Counted from the stretch's first letter, positions 32,601 to 43,824 are shown. The stretch: 64,000 bases of DNA from Ciona savignyi (GCA_000149265.1 CH003229.1:1160481-1224480); one strand, 5' to 3'. The notes: generated by a model from the sequence alone, not told the origin. Translations and numbers: made by a program.

Positions 32601-35366
32601 CTTAACCTCATACAGCTATAAATAATAAATCATCTGTTTTTATAAACAACCATGAACTAAGTGTGAGGTTGTCTATTCCAAGATAAAGATTGGAATTCCA
32701 GTCAAATAGGAAATAATTTGAATTTTACAATTGAGTAAATATGATTAAGTTATTATTTTGCAATTGAGTGACAGAATTAGTTATTATTTTGATTCACAAA
32801 TAAAAAAAAAAATTTTTTTTTTCAGTTTTTCGTCGTTATTTTTATAAATAAAAATAACATTCATTTCATCTAAAATATTCTTTTTACAAATCATATTTGA
32901 GCGAAACATATTTTGCCTCCACTTCAAGTATATTTAAGCACAGTTGCAAATTCTATGTTTAAAATTTTTATTTCAGAATAATTGTGGGAAGAATTGATTT
33001 AGAATATTCTTAGCTATGAATATGAATTTTGCATTTATATATATTGGTGTAAGGTTTAAGCCACACAATAGTATAGTTGTCTGTGGTGTAATTTTGCAAT
33101 GCTCTGATGGAATTTATGTTTCACAGGGTTCAGGCAATGCCTGCTAAGTGCCTTGCCCAAGGACACAATGGATTGTAGCGACAGGTTTCGAACCTGCAAC
33201 CTTTCAGCTGAAAGGCGACGCATTAACCCACCAGGCTATCCCGTTGAACAATTATGTCATTTCTTACACTTAACTCACATATGATTCCACATTTCCAGTA
33301 CGCTGATCCAGTGTCCGATTTGCTCGACAAGTCTGGTGTTTTCACTACTCGACTCTTCCGTGAATCGTGTGTTTTCCATCGTGGGAATTACGTGAAAGAT
33401 CTCAGTCTGATCGGTAGGGAACTCAACAAAGTGATCATCATCGACAACTCCCCCGCATCATATATCTTCCACCCGGACAACGCAGTAAGTTTGTTGTGTC
33501 ATATAAAAAACATCATCAATTCTTCGATGACTTAGATTGTCTGGCCGGTTAGTCTGGAGGTTAAGTGTGTTGTTTTTTTGTTGAGTGTGATCGAAAGGTT
33601 GCAGGTGCGAAACAGGTCGCTAGCTAGTCGGTTGTGTCCTTGGGCAAGGAACTTAACGAACATTGCCTGAACCCAGCCGATTAATGGGTTCTACTAAATT
33701 AAAGGAACATGTGAATCATATACAACACAATGCAATAGCTCCAGTAACTTGACGATGGGCGCAAGGTAATCTGACGTTTACCAAAAATAAACATGAATAT
33801 CCTATCCTATCATATTTGTCTAAAGACTCTTAAACTTATTTTATTCCAAGTCGATTTCACTACTAAGTATTGTACTTACATTATATGTGTATTTAAATAT
33901 ATTTGTATGATGCAGCATTATCATTGTAGTTTGGAGTAACAGGCCTTTTATGTTCTAAATTTCTGATTCCAGTGCTACCCTGGACATACCCCTACTAATG
34001 TAATGTAATGGTAGTTTTATCAGAAATGCAAAAATATGTAATTCCTAAATTTAAAAAAAGTTTGCAACGAAATCCAACAAAAAATATTTGACTAAATTTG
34101 GCAAAGATGAAGAATTTATGTTACTTAATATGGTCTGAACTTAATTATATTGTGTTCGGTTATAACATTTTGTAGGATCTTACTGTTTATATACTTCGGT
34201 TACTGCTGGTAAAAAGTTTAATCATGTGAACGATATATGCAGATCATTTTATACCAAGTATTAAACTTGTAGTTTTATATTCCAACTGAATGCTTGATTT
34301 TAATAGAAGTTTAATTGGCTTTGATATTTTAAAAGTCTTAGCAATGTTTGGAAATAGAAGTAAATATAGTATCTTTAACTTTATACATTCCGGCAAAAGT
34401 TTGTTAATATGGAAAATTATATTTTTTAACTCATGCTATATAGACTGTTTTAGACTGTTGAGTTTTATTTTAATCCATGAGTTTCTTTTAATGCTTTCAC
34501 CAAACCTTCTTTGTGAAAGGACTTTCATAAATATGCACTTACTTGTTCAACTGTCTTGTTCCTTTTAATTATTGATCTAATCAATGTATATTTGTATGTA
34601 CTTGTATCTTGTGAGTACTGTGTAATAGAATGCGGTACATACCCCGGGCCTTTAGCAAGATCCACTTTCGTCCAAATAAAGCAAGATTGTCTTCTATGTA
34701 GAACGTGGTCAAAAAATTGCAGCATCTTTATATTATAAAATATGTTGACTATATTACTTGGTTTAACAAGCTGTGTCAATTAACTTCACCAGGTGTAAAT
34801 CCCATCTTATTTCCACTTTATATACTCAACTTAACCCCACATACCCACCATATTCTACACTTTTTTTATCCGAGCCAAGTTTCGAACCCATGTTGGGCTC
34901 GCCACTAGGACCGTTTTTATACAAGCCGGTATATGTATTGATCGTGTTAACCATTGAGCCACACACCCGTACCCATATTCCACACTTAATATAAGTAACA
35001 TCAACCCCACATACCCACCATAATCCCCACTTAATACCACCCACATCAACCCCACCATATTCCACACTTAATACCACCCACATCAACCCTCCCACCCACC
35101 AGGTACCAGTGATATCATGGTTTGACGACCCAACCGACACCGAGCTCCTTGATTTGCTGCCGTTCCTTGAAGCGATTGCAGAATCCGACGACGTCTACTC
35201 CGTGCTACGTACCCACGGTTTCACATCCCATGCAAAGGAGACAACGGCCAACATACAGAGGCAAGCAGAGCAAGAGGAAGGCCAGGAAAGGTGGGAGATA
35301 TTTGCGCTTTATAATGTTGTATGTGTGTTGCAAGACATAGATTTCTTCACTATACTGCATGTTTAA
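23649..35366 (+). CDS. CTDSPL: CTD small phosphatase (CTDSPL/SCP family), seven exons
   Basis: HAD-type serine phosphatase of the SCP family, known to dephosphorylate the RNA polymerase II C-terminal domain. Exons are 23649-23727, 26476-26696, 27410-27520, 29371-29427, 32064-32156, 33299-33484 and 35103-35366, all GT-AG with consistent phases; 336 residues. The start at 23649 is chosen because [11 protein letters not shown] matches the family N-terminus; an in-frame ATG at 23565 would add 28 residues. Exon 2 has the FRSLLCC cysteine pair (membrane/palmitoylation region). Exon 3 has the catalytic [11 protein letters not shown] (DxDxT). Later landmarks are [49 protein letters not shown] and [11 protein letters not shown]. 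The C-terminus after the family end (about VYSVL) runs on some 50 residues, the last of which lie in a tandem repeat, so an alternative donor at AG|GTGGGA (35290) is possible. Vertebrate CTDSP1, CTDSP2 and CTDSPL cannot be told apart here. Confidence 0.93.
27609..27822 (-). repeat. SINE-A copy in intron 3 of the phosphatase gene
   Basis: Minus-strand copy with an internal deletion between the AATCCGCTG region and the B-box region. Confidence 0.7.
27934..28512. mobile_element. hAT MITE (TAGGGCTGCGAATTAACGG ends), perfect 8-bp target duplication
   Basis: Ends TAGGGCTGCGAATTAACGG and CCGTTAATTTTTCGCAGCCCTA are inverted repeats with many internal GGTTAACCG motifs. GTAACCAC flanks both sides (27926-27933 and 28513-28520). 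Length is 579 bp, inside intron 3 of the phosphatase gene. It contains its own tandem repeat (28195-28355). Confidence 0.92.
28195..28355 (+). repeat. ~43-bp tandem repeat inside the hAT MITE
   Basis: About three to four units of AATCAAACAATCGACGTGTG followed by AATGGTTGCTTATATTACGT. Confidence 0.8.
29207..29306. other. Assembly gap (100 N) in intron 3
   Basis: The bases left (AAATACTAAATGAACGT) and right (AAATACTAAATTAACGTTTT) of the gap are nearly the same, so the contig ends may overlap. Confidence 0.95.
29571..29871. mobile_element. DNA-transposon MITE (ACCATATTTTACGG ends)
   Basis: Ends ACCATATTTTACGGATTATA and TATGGTCCGTAAAACATGGT are inverted repeats, with repeated TATAAGGCGCAC-type motifs inside. 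The flanks (TTATGATT left, TATGGATT right) suggest a degraded target duplication. Lies in intron 4 of the phosphatase gene. Confidence 0.75.
31437..32035 (-). repeat. Cluster of SINE-B copies upstream of exon 5
   Basis: Three minus-strand copies at 31437-31540, 31795-31905 and 31920-32035, plus a fragment at 31565-31625. Each shows GTTCGAAACTTGG-like and GGCCGAATGGTTA-like motifs on the minus strand. The last ends about 30 bp before the exon 5 acceptor. Confidence 0.7.
33127..33247 (-). repeat. SINE-A 5' fragment upstream of exon 6
   Basis: Only the tRNA-like head half is present. On the minus strand it carries GCAGGTTCGAAACCTGTC, the best B box among the copies. Confidence 0.75.
33540..33812 (+). 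repeat. SINE-A copy in intron 6
   Basis: Plus-strand copy from GTCTGGCCGGTTAGTCTGGA to ATAAACATGAATATCCTATC, about 55 bp after exon 6. The head carries a small insertion. Confidence 0.75.
34800..35101 (+). repeat. Pyrimidine-rich minisatellite abutting the exon 7 acceptor, split by a SINE-B
   Basis: Repeated CCACATACCCACCATATTCC and CACACTTAATACCACCCACA units. A minus-strand SINE-B copy (34866-34975) interrupts the array, with array sequence on both sides. The array runs directly into the CCCACCCACCAG acceptor of exon 7. Confidence 0.75.
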
Positions 35367-35835
35367 CATTAGTGGCTCTTTAACCTAATCCGCTCTATTA
35401 GGAATTCTTATGAATTCAGATATTTACGCTTAATAATGTCGTATATGCGTTGGAGGCCATTGCAGTGTAAGGTGTACTGTTTGGGGGCTTAATAGTTTAT
35501 GACATTATACTGCAAGTTCAACATATATTCACTATACTGCAGGTGCAAGCCAACATTAATTTACTATACTGCGTGTTCAACATTAGTGGCTATTTAACCT
35601 AATCTTAATCTATTAAGAATTCTTTTGTAACTCATCTGACATCATTTAGAATGTTGTATGTGCACTGCAAGCCATTGCAGTGTAAGGTGTATTGTTTGGA
35701 GGCTTAATAGTTTATGACACTATACTGCATGTTCAACATCAATTCACTATACTGCGTGTTCAACATAGTGGCTATTTTACCTAATCAACTATATTAAGAA
35801 TTCTTATGTAACTCATCTAGAATCATCGATTTAAT
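35298..35835 (+). repeat. Imperfect tandem repeat starting inside the last phosphatase exon
   Basis: About two and a half units of roughly 120-240 bp. Shared blocks are TATTTGCGCTTTATAATGTT / TATTTACGCTTAATAATGTC, TTCACTATACTGCATGTT, AACATTAGTGGCT...TTTAACC and TTAAGAATTCTT. The first unit overlaps the end of the exon 7 reading frame. Confidence 0.7.
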
Positions 35836-36597
35836 ATCAACCATCTACAAACGTGGGTATTTGGGTGAATCCATCAACAATCTATGCGTGATATAACACA
35901 ATAACACCAATAAACTATCTATTATCACATTTATCAGACTAATTAACAATAAATTGGTGGATTGAGCAATTAAACTAACAGTATGAATGGTTTCATTAAG
36001 ACAGCAGAGCATATAACAATGCCGGTCTCCATGTAATGTGGGTGTGTGGTAACTTTATATGATGGATGCTTAAAATAAAATAACATACAATGCCTCATGG
36101 ATAGGATAATATATCACAATATCATATTGATGCTACCTAACACATTATGCAAGTACAATGACCTTGGTTATTAGGTTATATACACAAAGTAAGAAAAGTT
36201 TCATTGATGTTCTATTAATCACAGCCGTTTCTGAGCTGAGAGTTATATTTGGCCAATGTTTATAGTAAACTGCTATATAGTACTACATGCCTTAAACGTG
36301 TCAATAATTTCCCCTTTAACCGCGCGAAAACGTTTTGTGAATCTGACACGAATATTAGTTCTGTGTAATATCCGTGGTCATGGAACGGCGTAGCATATTT
36401 GTTTAGTGCATAATATATGCGCCATTAGCTGTACGTTGTTAGCAGCTCAAGGTATATAATGTTTACTTGGTGCTACATTGTGCCAACTAACAACACATCA
36501 GTGCACTTTACCTGCTCGCCCGATTTTAACCGCCGGTGCCAGGTTTATGTCACATAATGCTCAACGTAGAGCGCGAATAGGTTGACATCAATCAATA
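35836..36597. other. Gene-free stretch
   Basis: AT-rich DNA after the phosphatase gene. An AATAAA near 35909 could serve its transcript. No exon is seen. Confidence 0.35.
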
Positions 36598-36790
36598 CGG
36601 ACATTGCCTGAACGCAGCGGATTAATGCGTTCTACCAAGTTGAAGGAACGTGTCTATCGTATACAACATACTGCAATAGCTCCGGTAACCCGACAGTGGG
36701 CACGAGGTGATCTGACGATTGCCCGTGTGTTAACCCGATTGGTTTTTCCATTCACAGGGATAAACATGAATATTTTATCCTATCCTATGC
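36598..36790 (+). repeat. SINE-A 3' part
   Basis: Plus-strand copy starting at GACATTGCCTGAACGCAGCG and ending in TTTTATCCTATCCTATG; the tRNA-like head is missing. Confidence 0.75.
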
Positions 36791-36937
36791 TGTCACACAA
36801 TGTCTATCCTAAAACCGTTTTAATAAATCACTCTTGATCCACAAACTGCCAAGTTGGTAAACAATAAATGGAGAACTTTAATAGTCGCGTAGTTAACAAT
36901 ACAAATATGGAACCCATTGTAAATAACTCTGGGCGAT

Positions 36938-37197
36938 TAGCTTGGTGGATCGGTACGTTACCTTTCAGCTAAAAGGGTTAAAGAAAGGAAAGTGGTCGCT
37001 AGCTAGTCTGTTGTGTCCTAAAGCACTTAACGGACATTGCCTTAACCCGGCGGATTATTGCGTTCTACTAAATTAAAGTAACTTGTCTATCATATACAAC
37101 ACACTGCAATAACTCCGGTAACCCGACGGTGGGCGCGAGGTGATCTGACGATTGCCCGTGTGTTAACCCCCTTGGTTTTTCCATTCACGGGTTTAAA
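36938..37197 (+). repeat. SINE-A copy, tail truncated
   Basis: Plus-strand copy with a rearranged head (GATTAGCTTGGTGGATCGG) and a well-kept core; it ends at CATTCACGGG. Confidence 0.7.
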
Positions 37198-37280
37198 TAC
37201 TCCCATTCACAAGTATAGCACAAACACCCATATAACCCATCGGATAAAATTACGTTATATTTTTTATTCTTTTTACTTAC

Positions 37281-37391
37281 TCGTTCAGAAGAGCTTCAGC
37301 TTTTATTGTGTATAGGAATTGAAGCCATTCTTTCTCGGGGGATTCCCCCTTCCCCTCGTAAACAGTACCGGATTCGGAGTACATATCTTCA
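37281..37391 (-). CDS. Possible first coding exon of an unrecognised minus-strand gene
   Basis: A minus-strand frame running from an ATG near 37391 (MYSESGTVYEGKGESPEKEW, then LQFLYTIKAEALLNE) to a consensus donor, AACGA|GTAAGT. The frame stays open upstream to about 37516. The composition reads like protein and the DNA is richer in CG than its surroundings. No second exon was found between here and 35.4 kb and no family is recognised. Confidence 0.3.
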
Positions 37392-37509
37392 CCAAGTCCG
37401 TAATTCCACACCTCTGAAACTATACCTCCCGCAGGTGACACCGGTCGGTAGAAAGAATCATCACAACCTCCCCTCCCACATACACGGCTGGTGCTGACAG
37501 CTCGCAACC

Positions 37510-38290
37510 CGACCACTTTCCACCATCATGCCCCCCCCCCGTCGCCCCCCACACACCCCACGGTGCTATATCCTCCCGCAGTTCCCACCTCCGTCCTGCG
37601 TCCTTTCACCACCAGCGCTGAAGGTGTCCTTCTAACTATCGTGATCAAGCATTCTTGTAGCTTAGTTTTGCGCCATTTTATTACCGTTTTGTATTATAAA
37701 TCTTGTTTCCTGCGTTGACGGCGTTTCCTCGACCAGTATACGCTCCCAAACCTAATGGCATTTCAAATACGAACCACATGATTATGTAAAGTTACCTAAA
37801 TTCCAGTGTAATTACGCTCTCGATTGGAACGCGATAACTAACCCATTGTAAAGATCGTTCAGTCAAACGTGCGTATGAGCGCAAAGTGCAACTCGTATTT
37901 CGCTGCTTGTTCCAATGTGTAACTCGCCAAGTTTCAGCTTTTGCTTTCACTCCGCGCTCAATGTCGCGCCCTGCAGCTCCGTTCCGCGAATCGACTCCAC
38001 AGCGCCACCCAGCGAACCCTCCCAGTGCCTTCGTCTCTGTCTTCCGCCGTCTATCGCTGCCTTTTTATTCGTGACGTCACAAATCACATTATTGCATTTG
38101 TATGCCGATGCATCCGGCGTCTCGCCACCCACTGATGAATAGCGCGACAGTTTTAAACATTTTATCAAATTACGTCTCAGAAATCCGATCATTTTAACCC
38201 GTTTGAAAACACGTCACCGATCAGCCCACACACGCGTTTCGTTTGTTTATTGAGTTTCTGTAATATATAGTCGTGCGGCGGCACTTAAAC
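37510..38290. promoter_or_regulatory. GC- and CpG-rich patch with a CRE-like palindrome
   Basis: A locally GC-rich stretch in AT-rich surroundings, with a poly-C run at 37530-37550 and TGACGTCA at about 38072-38079 (the cAMP-response-element consensus). Open frames here on both strands are probably compositional. It could be the promoter of the minus-strand exon at 37281-37391. Inference only. Confidence 0.3.
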
Positions 38291-38982
38291 TTTTCGTTTA
38301 TTGTTTTTATTCGCCTTTACTTCGTTTAAGTTTCTCGTTTGTCACATTTTAGCTCCATACCCTTTAACGACAACCTTTTATAAAGAACCTGGTGCAAGTA
38401 ATGCACCCCATGTTACCCCAAGGAACCACCTACATTTGTCCTTTAAAAATACCTTTAACCGAACAACTGATCTTATATCACGTCCATTTCTTTCCACGGT
38501 TTTTACCGACCTTTTTTGAATCTCGTATTCTTTCCCAACCCTATCTATAAACCACTTTATTTTGCTTATTACAGTCTCTGTGCGTTAAAAATGTCAATGA
38601 TAACCAATTCCCCCACCCTTATGGCAACCTTTTATAATGCGTTCTCCAAGCCAGCATAATTCTATCGGAATTAAATATCCTCGTTTCCGCACTATTGGAA
38701 TATTAGAAAGATAATAAGAGAAAAATACTTTATTTTAACATTTTTCTGGGTATTATTTTTAGCTCTGATCAGATTGCAAACTTATCCTCGTACATTTCAT
38801 ATGTGTTGTTTTATTGTTCTGGGTTTACTGTCGTGGTTGTTTTATGGTGTAAACCCCTCCCTGACACGGTTTTTACGATCACAACATCTTTAACATAGTT
38901 TCTTACCGAAAAGACTAAATTACCACGTGTAACATTATCAAGTCTTTTGTCGAAGTCACTGTTTCAAGTTTTCCGATTTTGC

Positions 38983-39062
38983 GATGAACTTTATTCTGAT
39001 CGGAGTTTGCGTCGCCTCTTTGGCCACGAACAAAGGATTTTGTATAAATTTCAATATATAGC
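38983..39062 (+). other. Short frame with a signal-peptide-like start
   Basis: ATG at 38983 opens a 25-codon frame (MNFILIGVCVASLATNKGF) that looks like a signal peptide, with a possible donor GTATAA in phase 1. No following exon was found, so it may be chance. Confidence 0.15.
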
Positions 39063-39092
39063 TCTAATCAATCTGTGAGTTTCTATTTGAAG

Positions 39093-39381
39093 ACAGGATA
39101 TTCATGTTTGTCCCCGTGAATGGGAAAACCAAGGGGGTTAACACACGGGCAATCATCAAATCACCTCGCGCCCATCGTCGGTTTACCGGAGCTATTGCAG
39201 TATGTTGTGTATGATAGACCTGTTCCTATAATTTAGTAAAACCCATTAATCCGCTGGGTTCCGGCAATGTCCGTAAAGTGCTTTGCCTAAAGACATAACC
39301 GACTAGCAAGCGAGCAGTTTCGCACCTGCAACCTTTCGATTGAAATGCGATGCACTTAACCGTTAGACTAACCGGTCGGAA
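39093..39381 (-). repeat. SINE-A copy, near full length
   Basis: Minus-strand copy with all parts: head CCGGTTAGTCTAACGG, core, and a tail complementary to GACAGGATATTCATGTTTG. Confidence 0.8.
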
Positions 39382-39708
39382 TGAGAAGTTGTTTTCGTCT
39401 TAACCGCCGGACTAAACCTATTGGAAGATTTATTTTAAGGTATTTTAGTGTTTGCTCGTTACAATTAGGTTAACACTCTACTGTCCATTACTGGGGTTGA
39501 AAAATATTGGTTAAAAGAGTATGGGTAATGGTCGGAATGCCTTTTGCACGTAGTAGTTACCTGGACCATTTTAGTCTGTTAAATAGTATATATAGAGAAG
39601 TTGTTACATTGTTGGTTTATTTTCAATATGTTTCGGCTTAAAAAATATAAACATAAAAATGTAAAGAGATATGTCATACGGCCGAATAACATAGACACTT
39701 TGCCTTGT

Positions 39709-39948
39709 AGACGTAAGGTTGCAGGTGCGAAACTGGTCGCTAGCTAGTCGGTTGTGTTTTTGGGCAATGCACTTTACGGACATTGCCTGAACCCAGCGGA
39801 TTAATGGGTTCTACTAAATGAAAGGAACGTGTGAATCATACACAACAGTGCAATAGCTCTGGTAACCCGACGGTGGGCGCGAGGTGATCTGACGATTGCC
39901 CGTCTGTTAACTCCCCCCGGCCTTTCACTTAGCGGAAATAAAACATGA
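39709..39948 (+). repeat. SINE-A copy
   Basis: Plus-strand copy from GTAAGGTTGCAGGTGCGAAA through the core to a diverged tail (GGAAATAAAACATGAGATTC). Confidence 0.75.
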
Positions 39949-39959
39949 GATTCGTTAAA

Positions 39960-40650
39960 GCCTAATATAGACCGAGGAGCAGGCAATCGATGAACAGACG
40001 TATCGGTGACAGATTCCCACCATTAACACCAAGTAGTGTAAGACACAATATTGATTTCTGGATTTTTTTTAAGGAAACCAACTGGGTGAAAGGGTCCAAT
40101 ATTATAAAAAAATATTGATAAATAATTCAAGATTGAACAACTTTGCAAATCAATCATTTCCGAATATTGATATTTTGAAATGTTTGTCAATTGGATCCGC
40201 ACACTTATGGTTGTGTGGTAATAGAACAGGTGTTTTCCCGTGAACTGACACGTCATATAGTCACGTCACAAGAACGAAATAAGCACCTGTTCGCCGGCGA
40301 GAAATCGTATGTGAATCCGCTGTTATGCATGTAAATTGCCTTTAAATAACCCCCTTGGTAACTTTTAATATTGTATTCGTGGTTTAGTTGCCGTTTAAAT
40401 ACAGCATAAGGGAACAAATATATTGGAATTCTAAAATAGCCTGTTGAAACATATTATTATGTCGCTTGGTCTTCGGTTGACTACTAACTACAACCGTTAA
40501 AGTTAGGGTTAGTTATAGTGTTGAGAAAAATCCCACAAGGTAGCCAAGTAACCCTTTGCGTTTCATTCCTATACAAGTCGGAAACCACTGGGCTGACAAT
40601 TGGAAACTTTTTTGTTCGTTTTCATTAAATTAGGTGGTTGTCCGTATTCC
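39960..40650. other. Gene-free stretch
   Basis: No exon or repeat that I can support. Confidence 0.35.
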
Positions 40651-40652
40651 AA

Positions 40653-40852
40653 GGGCAACACTAAAAGGAGGGAAAGGAGGGAAACTGCTTACTCAAATTA
40701 TGGAAACTAATTTAAACCCTCCCCTGAACACTAATCTCAACCCCAGAACTAACCCTAACTCCAATACCATGTTTAAAACTAATTCTAATGCTCTAATATT
40801 TATTTAAGTGTGCAGTTTCCCTCCTTGCCTTTTCCCCTCTTTTTAGTTTTCC
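40653..40852. mobile_element. MITE-C copy
   Basis: Inverted ends AGGGCAACACTAAAAGGAGG and CCCTCTTTTTAGTTTTCC, with the shared core (CCCAGAACTAACCCTAACTC). No clear target duplication. Confidence 0.75.
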
Positions 40853-42125
40853 AGACCTAGCGACATAATAACATGTTTCAGCAGGCAGTATAGCTCACGG
40901 TAGCCTTGGCAAGGTCTTGTGAGCACAGGATTATGGTTGACAACAAAATACTGGAGTATCACACAAAAAAATGTAATAACTAGAAAGCTAAAAATTTAAC
41001 GTAAACCATATTACCAATACGGGGTTAGTGATTAGTGATGTTCCTGCATTTCCGTATTTTTTAATCTTAACGCCGTAAGGTTGGGATTGAGGATAATTTT
41101 TTTGCATTACCATATTTCCGTAATGAACTGTAATTCTAGAAATGATTATCTTGGATTACACCACATACATAAAGTTAATGATATACCAAGCAAAATTCTA
41201 CTTGTCATATAACCAAATACTTATAATAGCAAAAACATTCAGTCAAATTAATAAAAAAATTAGATAAAAAACGATTAAAAATACGTTTCGTAAAACGCTT
41301 ATTTTAAGCAATTTAGTTTTTATAAACATACAGCGTTTAAAAACGTTAAAAATAAACTGTATAGGCCTACTCCATTTCCAAATTCTAAAACGTCCCATAA
41401 AGATGAAAATTATTATTTTGCGTTAATGTTTTTTGCTCCACTGCCAAAAAATCCATGGATTATACTCCGAAAATAAATTTAATCAATTTTAACTTTTAAA
41501 ACGCAAAAGAACGACACATTTAGTTTTTAAAATACAAAAATTCATCAACAAATAGCGTAATCCTGTCAGGGTATTGCACTGTATGAACAGCGAATCAATG
41601 TGATACAGGCACTTGTAAATAGAACTTGATTAATAAACCCACAACCCGATATTTGAGAGTTGATTTATCCATCGCTCCTCAAACACGGTGACCAGCTTCG
41701 AAATCGGGCGCATTTGAGGAGGATTTTAACAGTACGGATGCTTTTATTTGCTTTACGTATACGACCTGTAGAAACACCCCCTTCGCGAATTGTATTGCGT
41801 AGTTGGCACTTAGAGGAAAATGCCTCTACAATTTCGGTGGTAACAAACAGAATTGCAAGCACAACAGGATAGATGTTCAACCATTGATATTTGATATTCT
41901 AATGATGGTTCGCTCGGTTCCATATAAATGCCGGCGGCAGACGATGGTTCAACCGAAAAAAATTGCGATTCAACCAAACCACGAAGAGAAAGACTCAATC
42001 GAGCGTATACGTAGGATATACTTCAAAGTGGGCGTGTTTACGGTGCAGCGCTTGGCATTTTTGGGGAGTTTATAGTCGAAGAACAGTGAAATGTTAATAG
42101 CAGCGCGATATCGAAGAAAACGGCT
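40853..42125. other. Gene-free stretch upstream of the membrane-protein gene
   Basis: AT-rich to about 41640, then more mixed. A TATA-like CCATATAAATG lies at about 41919. Frames at 41660-42075 on both strands lack splice or start support. Confidence 0.3.
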
Positions 42126-42140
42126 GGGATATAAGCGGCG
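42126..42140 (+). promoter_or_regulatory. TATA-like element upstream of the membrane-protein gene
   Basis: GGGATATAAGCGGCG lies about 70 bp upstream of the favoured ATG at 42202 in a GC-richer context, a plausible core promoter. Inference. Confidence 0.35.
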
Positions 42141-42201
42141 AAGGCCAAGTCTTATTGCACTCGAGGTCCTGTTTGGTTTAGACACCGCGAGAATAGATAC
42201 A

Positions 42202-43824
42202 ATGGACCAGAATCAATCGAATAAACCGCTCACATTATTTCTACACCTACAGTTGGTCTATGGAGTGGATTATATCCCATTGTGGATATTCGTCTGCGGT
42301 ACATAATAGTGGTACCGACGTGACTGGGAAGCCAGGTCGTAGCTTAGCTCTAAAGTTAATGTCACTTTACGACTTATAATTTACTAGTTTGCGATGAACG
42401 TGCACTTCTGTTGAAATAAGGCACGCGCTGCGCATAGGACAGACACAAAGACCACAACACGGGCAAATATCCAGCTTTAAATAGATCAGATATTTCCACA
42501 ACGATTGAAACGCAGGTCATGCTTTTCCCAGTGCAACAGGTGGCAACGGACGTCACTTTAAATTTGAAAATCAGTCAATTTTAAACAAGTGCGTGGTAGT
42601 AGTTGGCTGTGGAAAACGAAGCAACTTCTAAAATTAAAGGTCTAGCCAGTACTTGTGTATAGACTTACCTTGAGTTAACTTTTGCAAGGGAAACTGAAAG
42701 TTTTAATCTTAACATTCTGAACTAGGGAAGCTTACAAGACAAAATAGTAGATTTTGTTGTAAAAGGAAAGAAATGACGATTTGTTCACTTCAGTTTCAAA
42801 CTTCGTATTTCCAATCTGCAGAAAGCGGATTCAAAATCTTGGAAATTCTACTTTGTGGGGCATGCTGGGGGGTCATATTTATCGGAAACGGTAATTTTAA
42901 ATAAATATTTATCTTCTTCAGGACTTTATTTTGGTCTTGGTTAACTTTTGTTTGCCTATTATTGTTATTTCGCTTAGGTTTTGCGGCCACGTCCGCTATA
43001 TTTATTAAATTAAATTCTTTTTTTTAAATGACGTGTTTTAACGACTGTTCGTTTTGCCGTCTTTTCCTGTTCCCGTGTCGTTATTTTATTCATTTGCCAT
43101 TTTTTAATACAAAAAATTAAACTAAACTAAAACTAGAAATACTAAAAATCTAGAGAAATTGGCTTTTACCTGCGTGTTAACACATTTTACTACAAAACAA
43201 GGCATTGATGTAATGATAAATGAGGTACATTCACCTTATAATGTTGTAATTTCTAACGACATTTTAAAACATTACTGAAATGGATCTTCGAAATCAATAA
43301 CGTTGTCTCAGGTTATATATACAAGCCCGAAATTGAATTCCTGACTTCGCATTAAATATTAATGATATCTTCTTTCAGTATTGTCCAGGAGCAACGTGAA
43401 CCCAGAGATCTATAGCGAAGTGTTGGTGTTCATACTCTGTACATTACCACCCTGGATAATTACCTGCTTGACGTATATTATGTTCCTCTTCACGGCGGCG
43501 AAAAAACAAGCGCATATTTTCGACCTCGTGCTGAATTTCTGCTTCTGCATTGGAGCTGCGTTCGCGGTCGGTTTTGCGGGGACGAAAACGGGGTTTTTAT
43601 GGCTTTGTCCCACGGAGGACGGGTCTTACATCCACCCACATCTATGTCCGCCTTCTGTGGCGCCTCAAATGAGAAACAGCGGCGAAAACTTTGCGGTTCT
43701 CATCTTCGGGGCGTTAACAGCCGCCATATACTTCACGCATATGATCTACACCGCAGCGAAATTGTGCACGAATAACAATCTAACAGTGGCCGACACGAGA
43801 GGCATATTTCAACCCGTGGCATGA
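42202..43824 (+). CDS. Four-helix membrane protein, two exons (MARVEL-like in layout)
   Basis: Exon 2, 43379-43824, follows a strong acceptor (TCTTCTTTCAG) and ends TGA; AATAAA is at 44051. It holds three membrane segments: VLVFILCTLPPWIITCL near its start, LVLNFCFCIGAAFAVGFAG, and FAVLIFGALTAAIYFTHMIY. A Cys-rich loop (CPTEDGSYIHPHLCPPS) lies between the last two. Exon 1 is inferred as 42202-42298 (MDQNQSNKPLTLFLHLQLVY, then DYIPLWIFVC), donor TGCG|GTACAT. The one leftover base joins in phase with exon 2, gives the missing first helix, and totals 180 residues. An in-frame ATG at 42091 would extend it. The family is not recognised; four helices with short ends is compatible with MARVEL-type proteins. 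Exon 2 is much surer than exon 1. Confidence 0.65.
42953..43138. repeat. Interspersed repeat D, copy 1
   Basis: Shares GACTGTTCGTTTTGCCGTCT and GCGGCCACGTCCGCTATATT with 57700-57890 over about 180 bp in the same orientation. It lies in the intron of the membrane-protein gene. Class unknown. Confidence 0.75.

Noticed and set aside
33127-33247. Possible tRNA gene (good B box)
   Set aside because: The sequence is a SINE-A head; it continues into the SINE core and lacks a foldable full cloverleaf.
34290-34779. Overlapping 84-92-codon frames on both strands in intron 6
   Set aside because: Low-complexity AT-rich translation with no motif or splice context.
41665-41880. Minus-strand frame starting like a signal peptide with a basic, three-cysteine tail
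   Set aside because: The frame has no ATG (it follows a TAG and opens with TTG) and no acceptor was found, so it is not supported as a secreted peptide gene.
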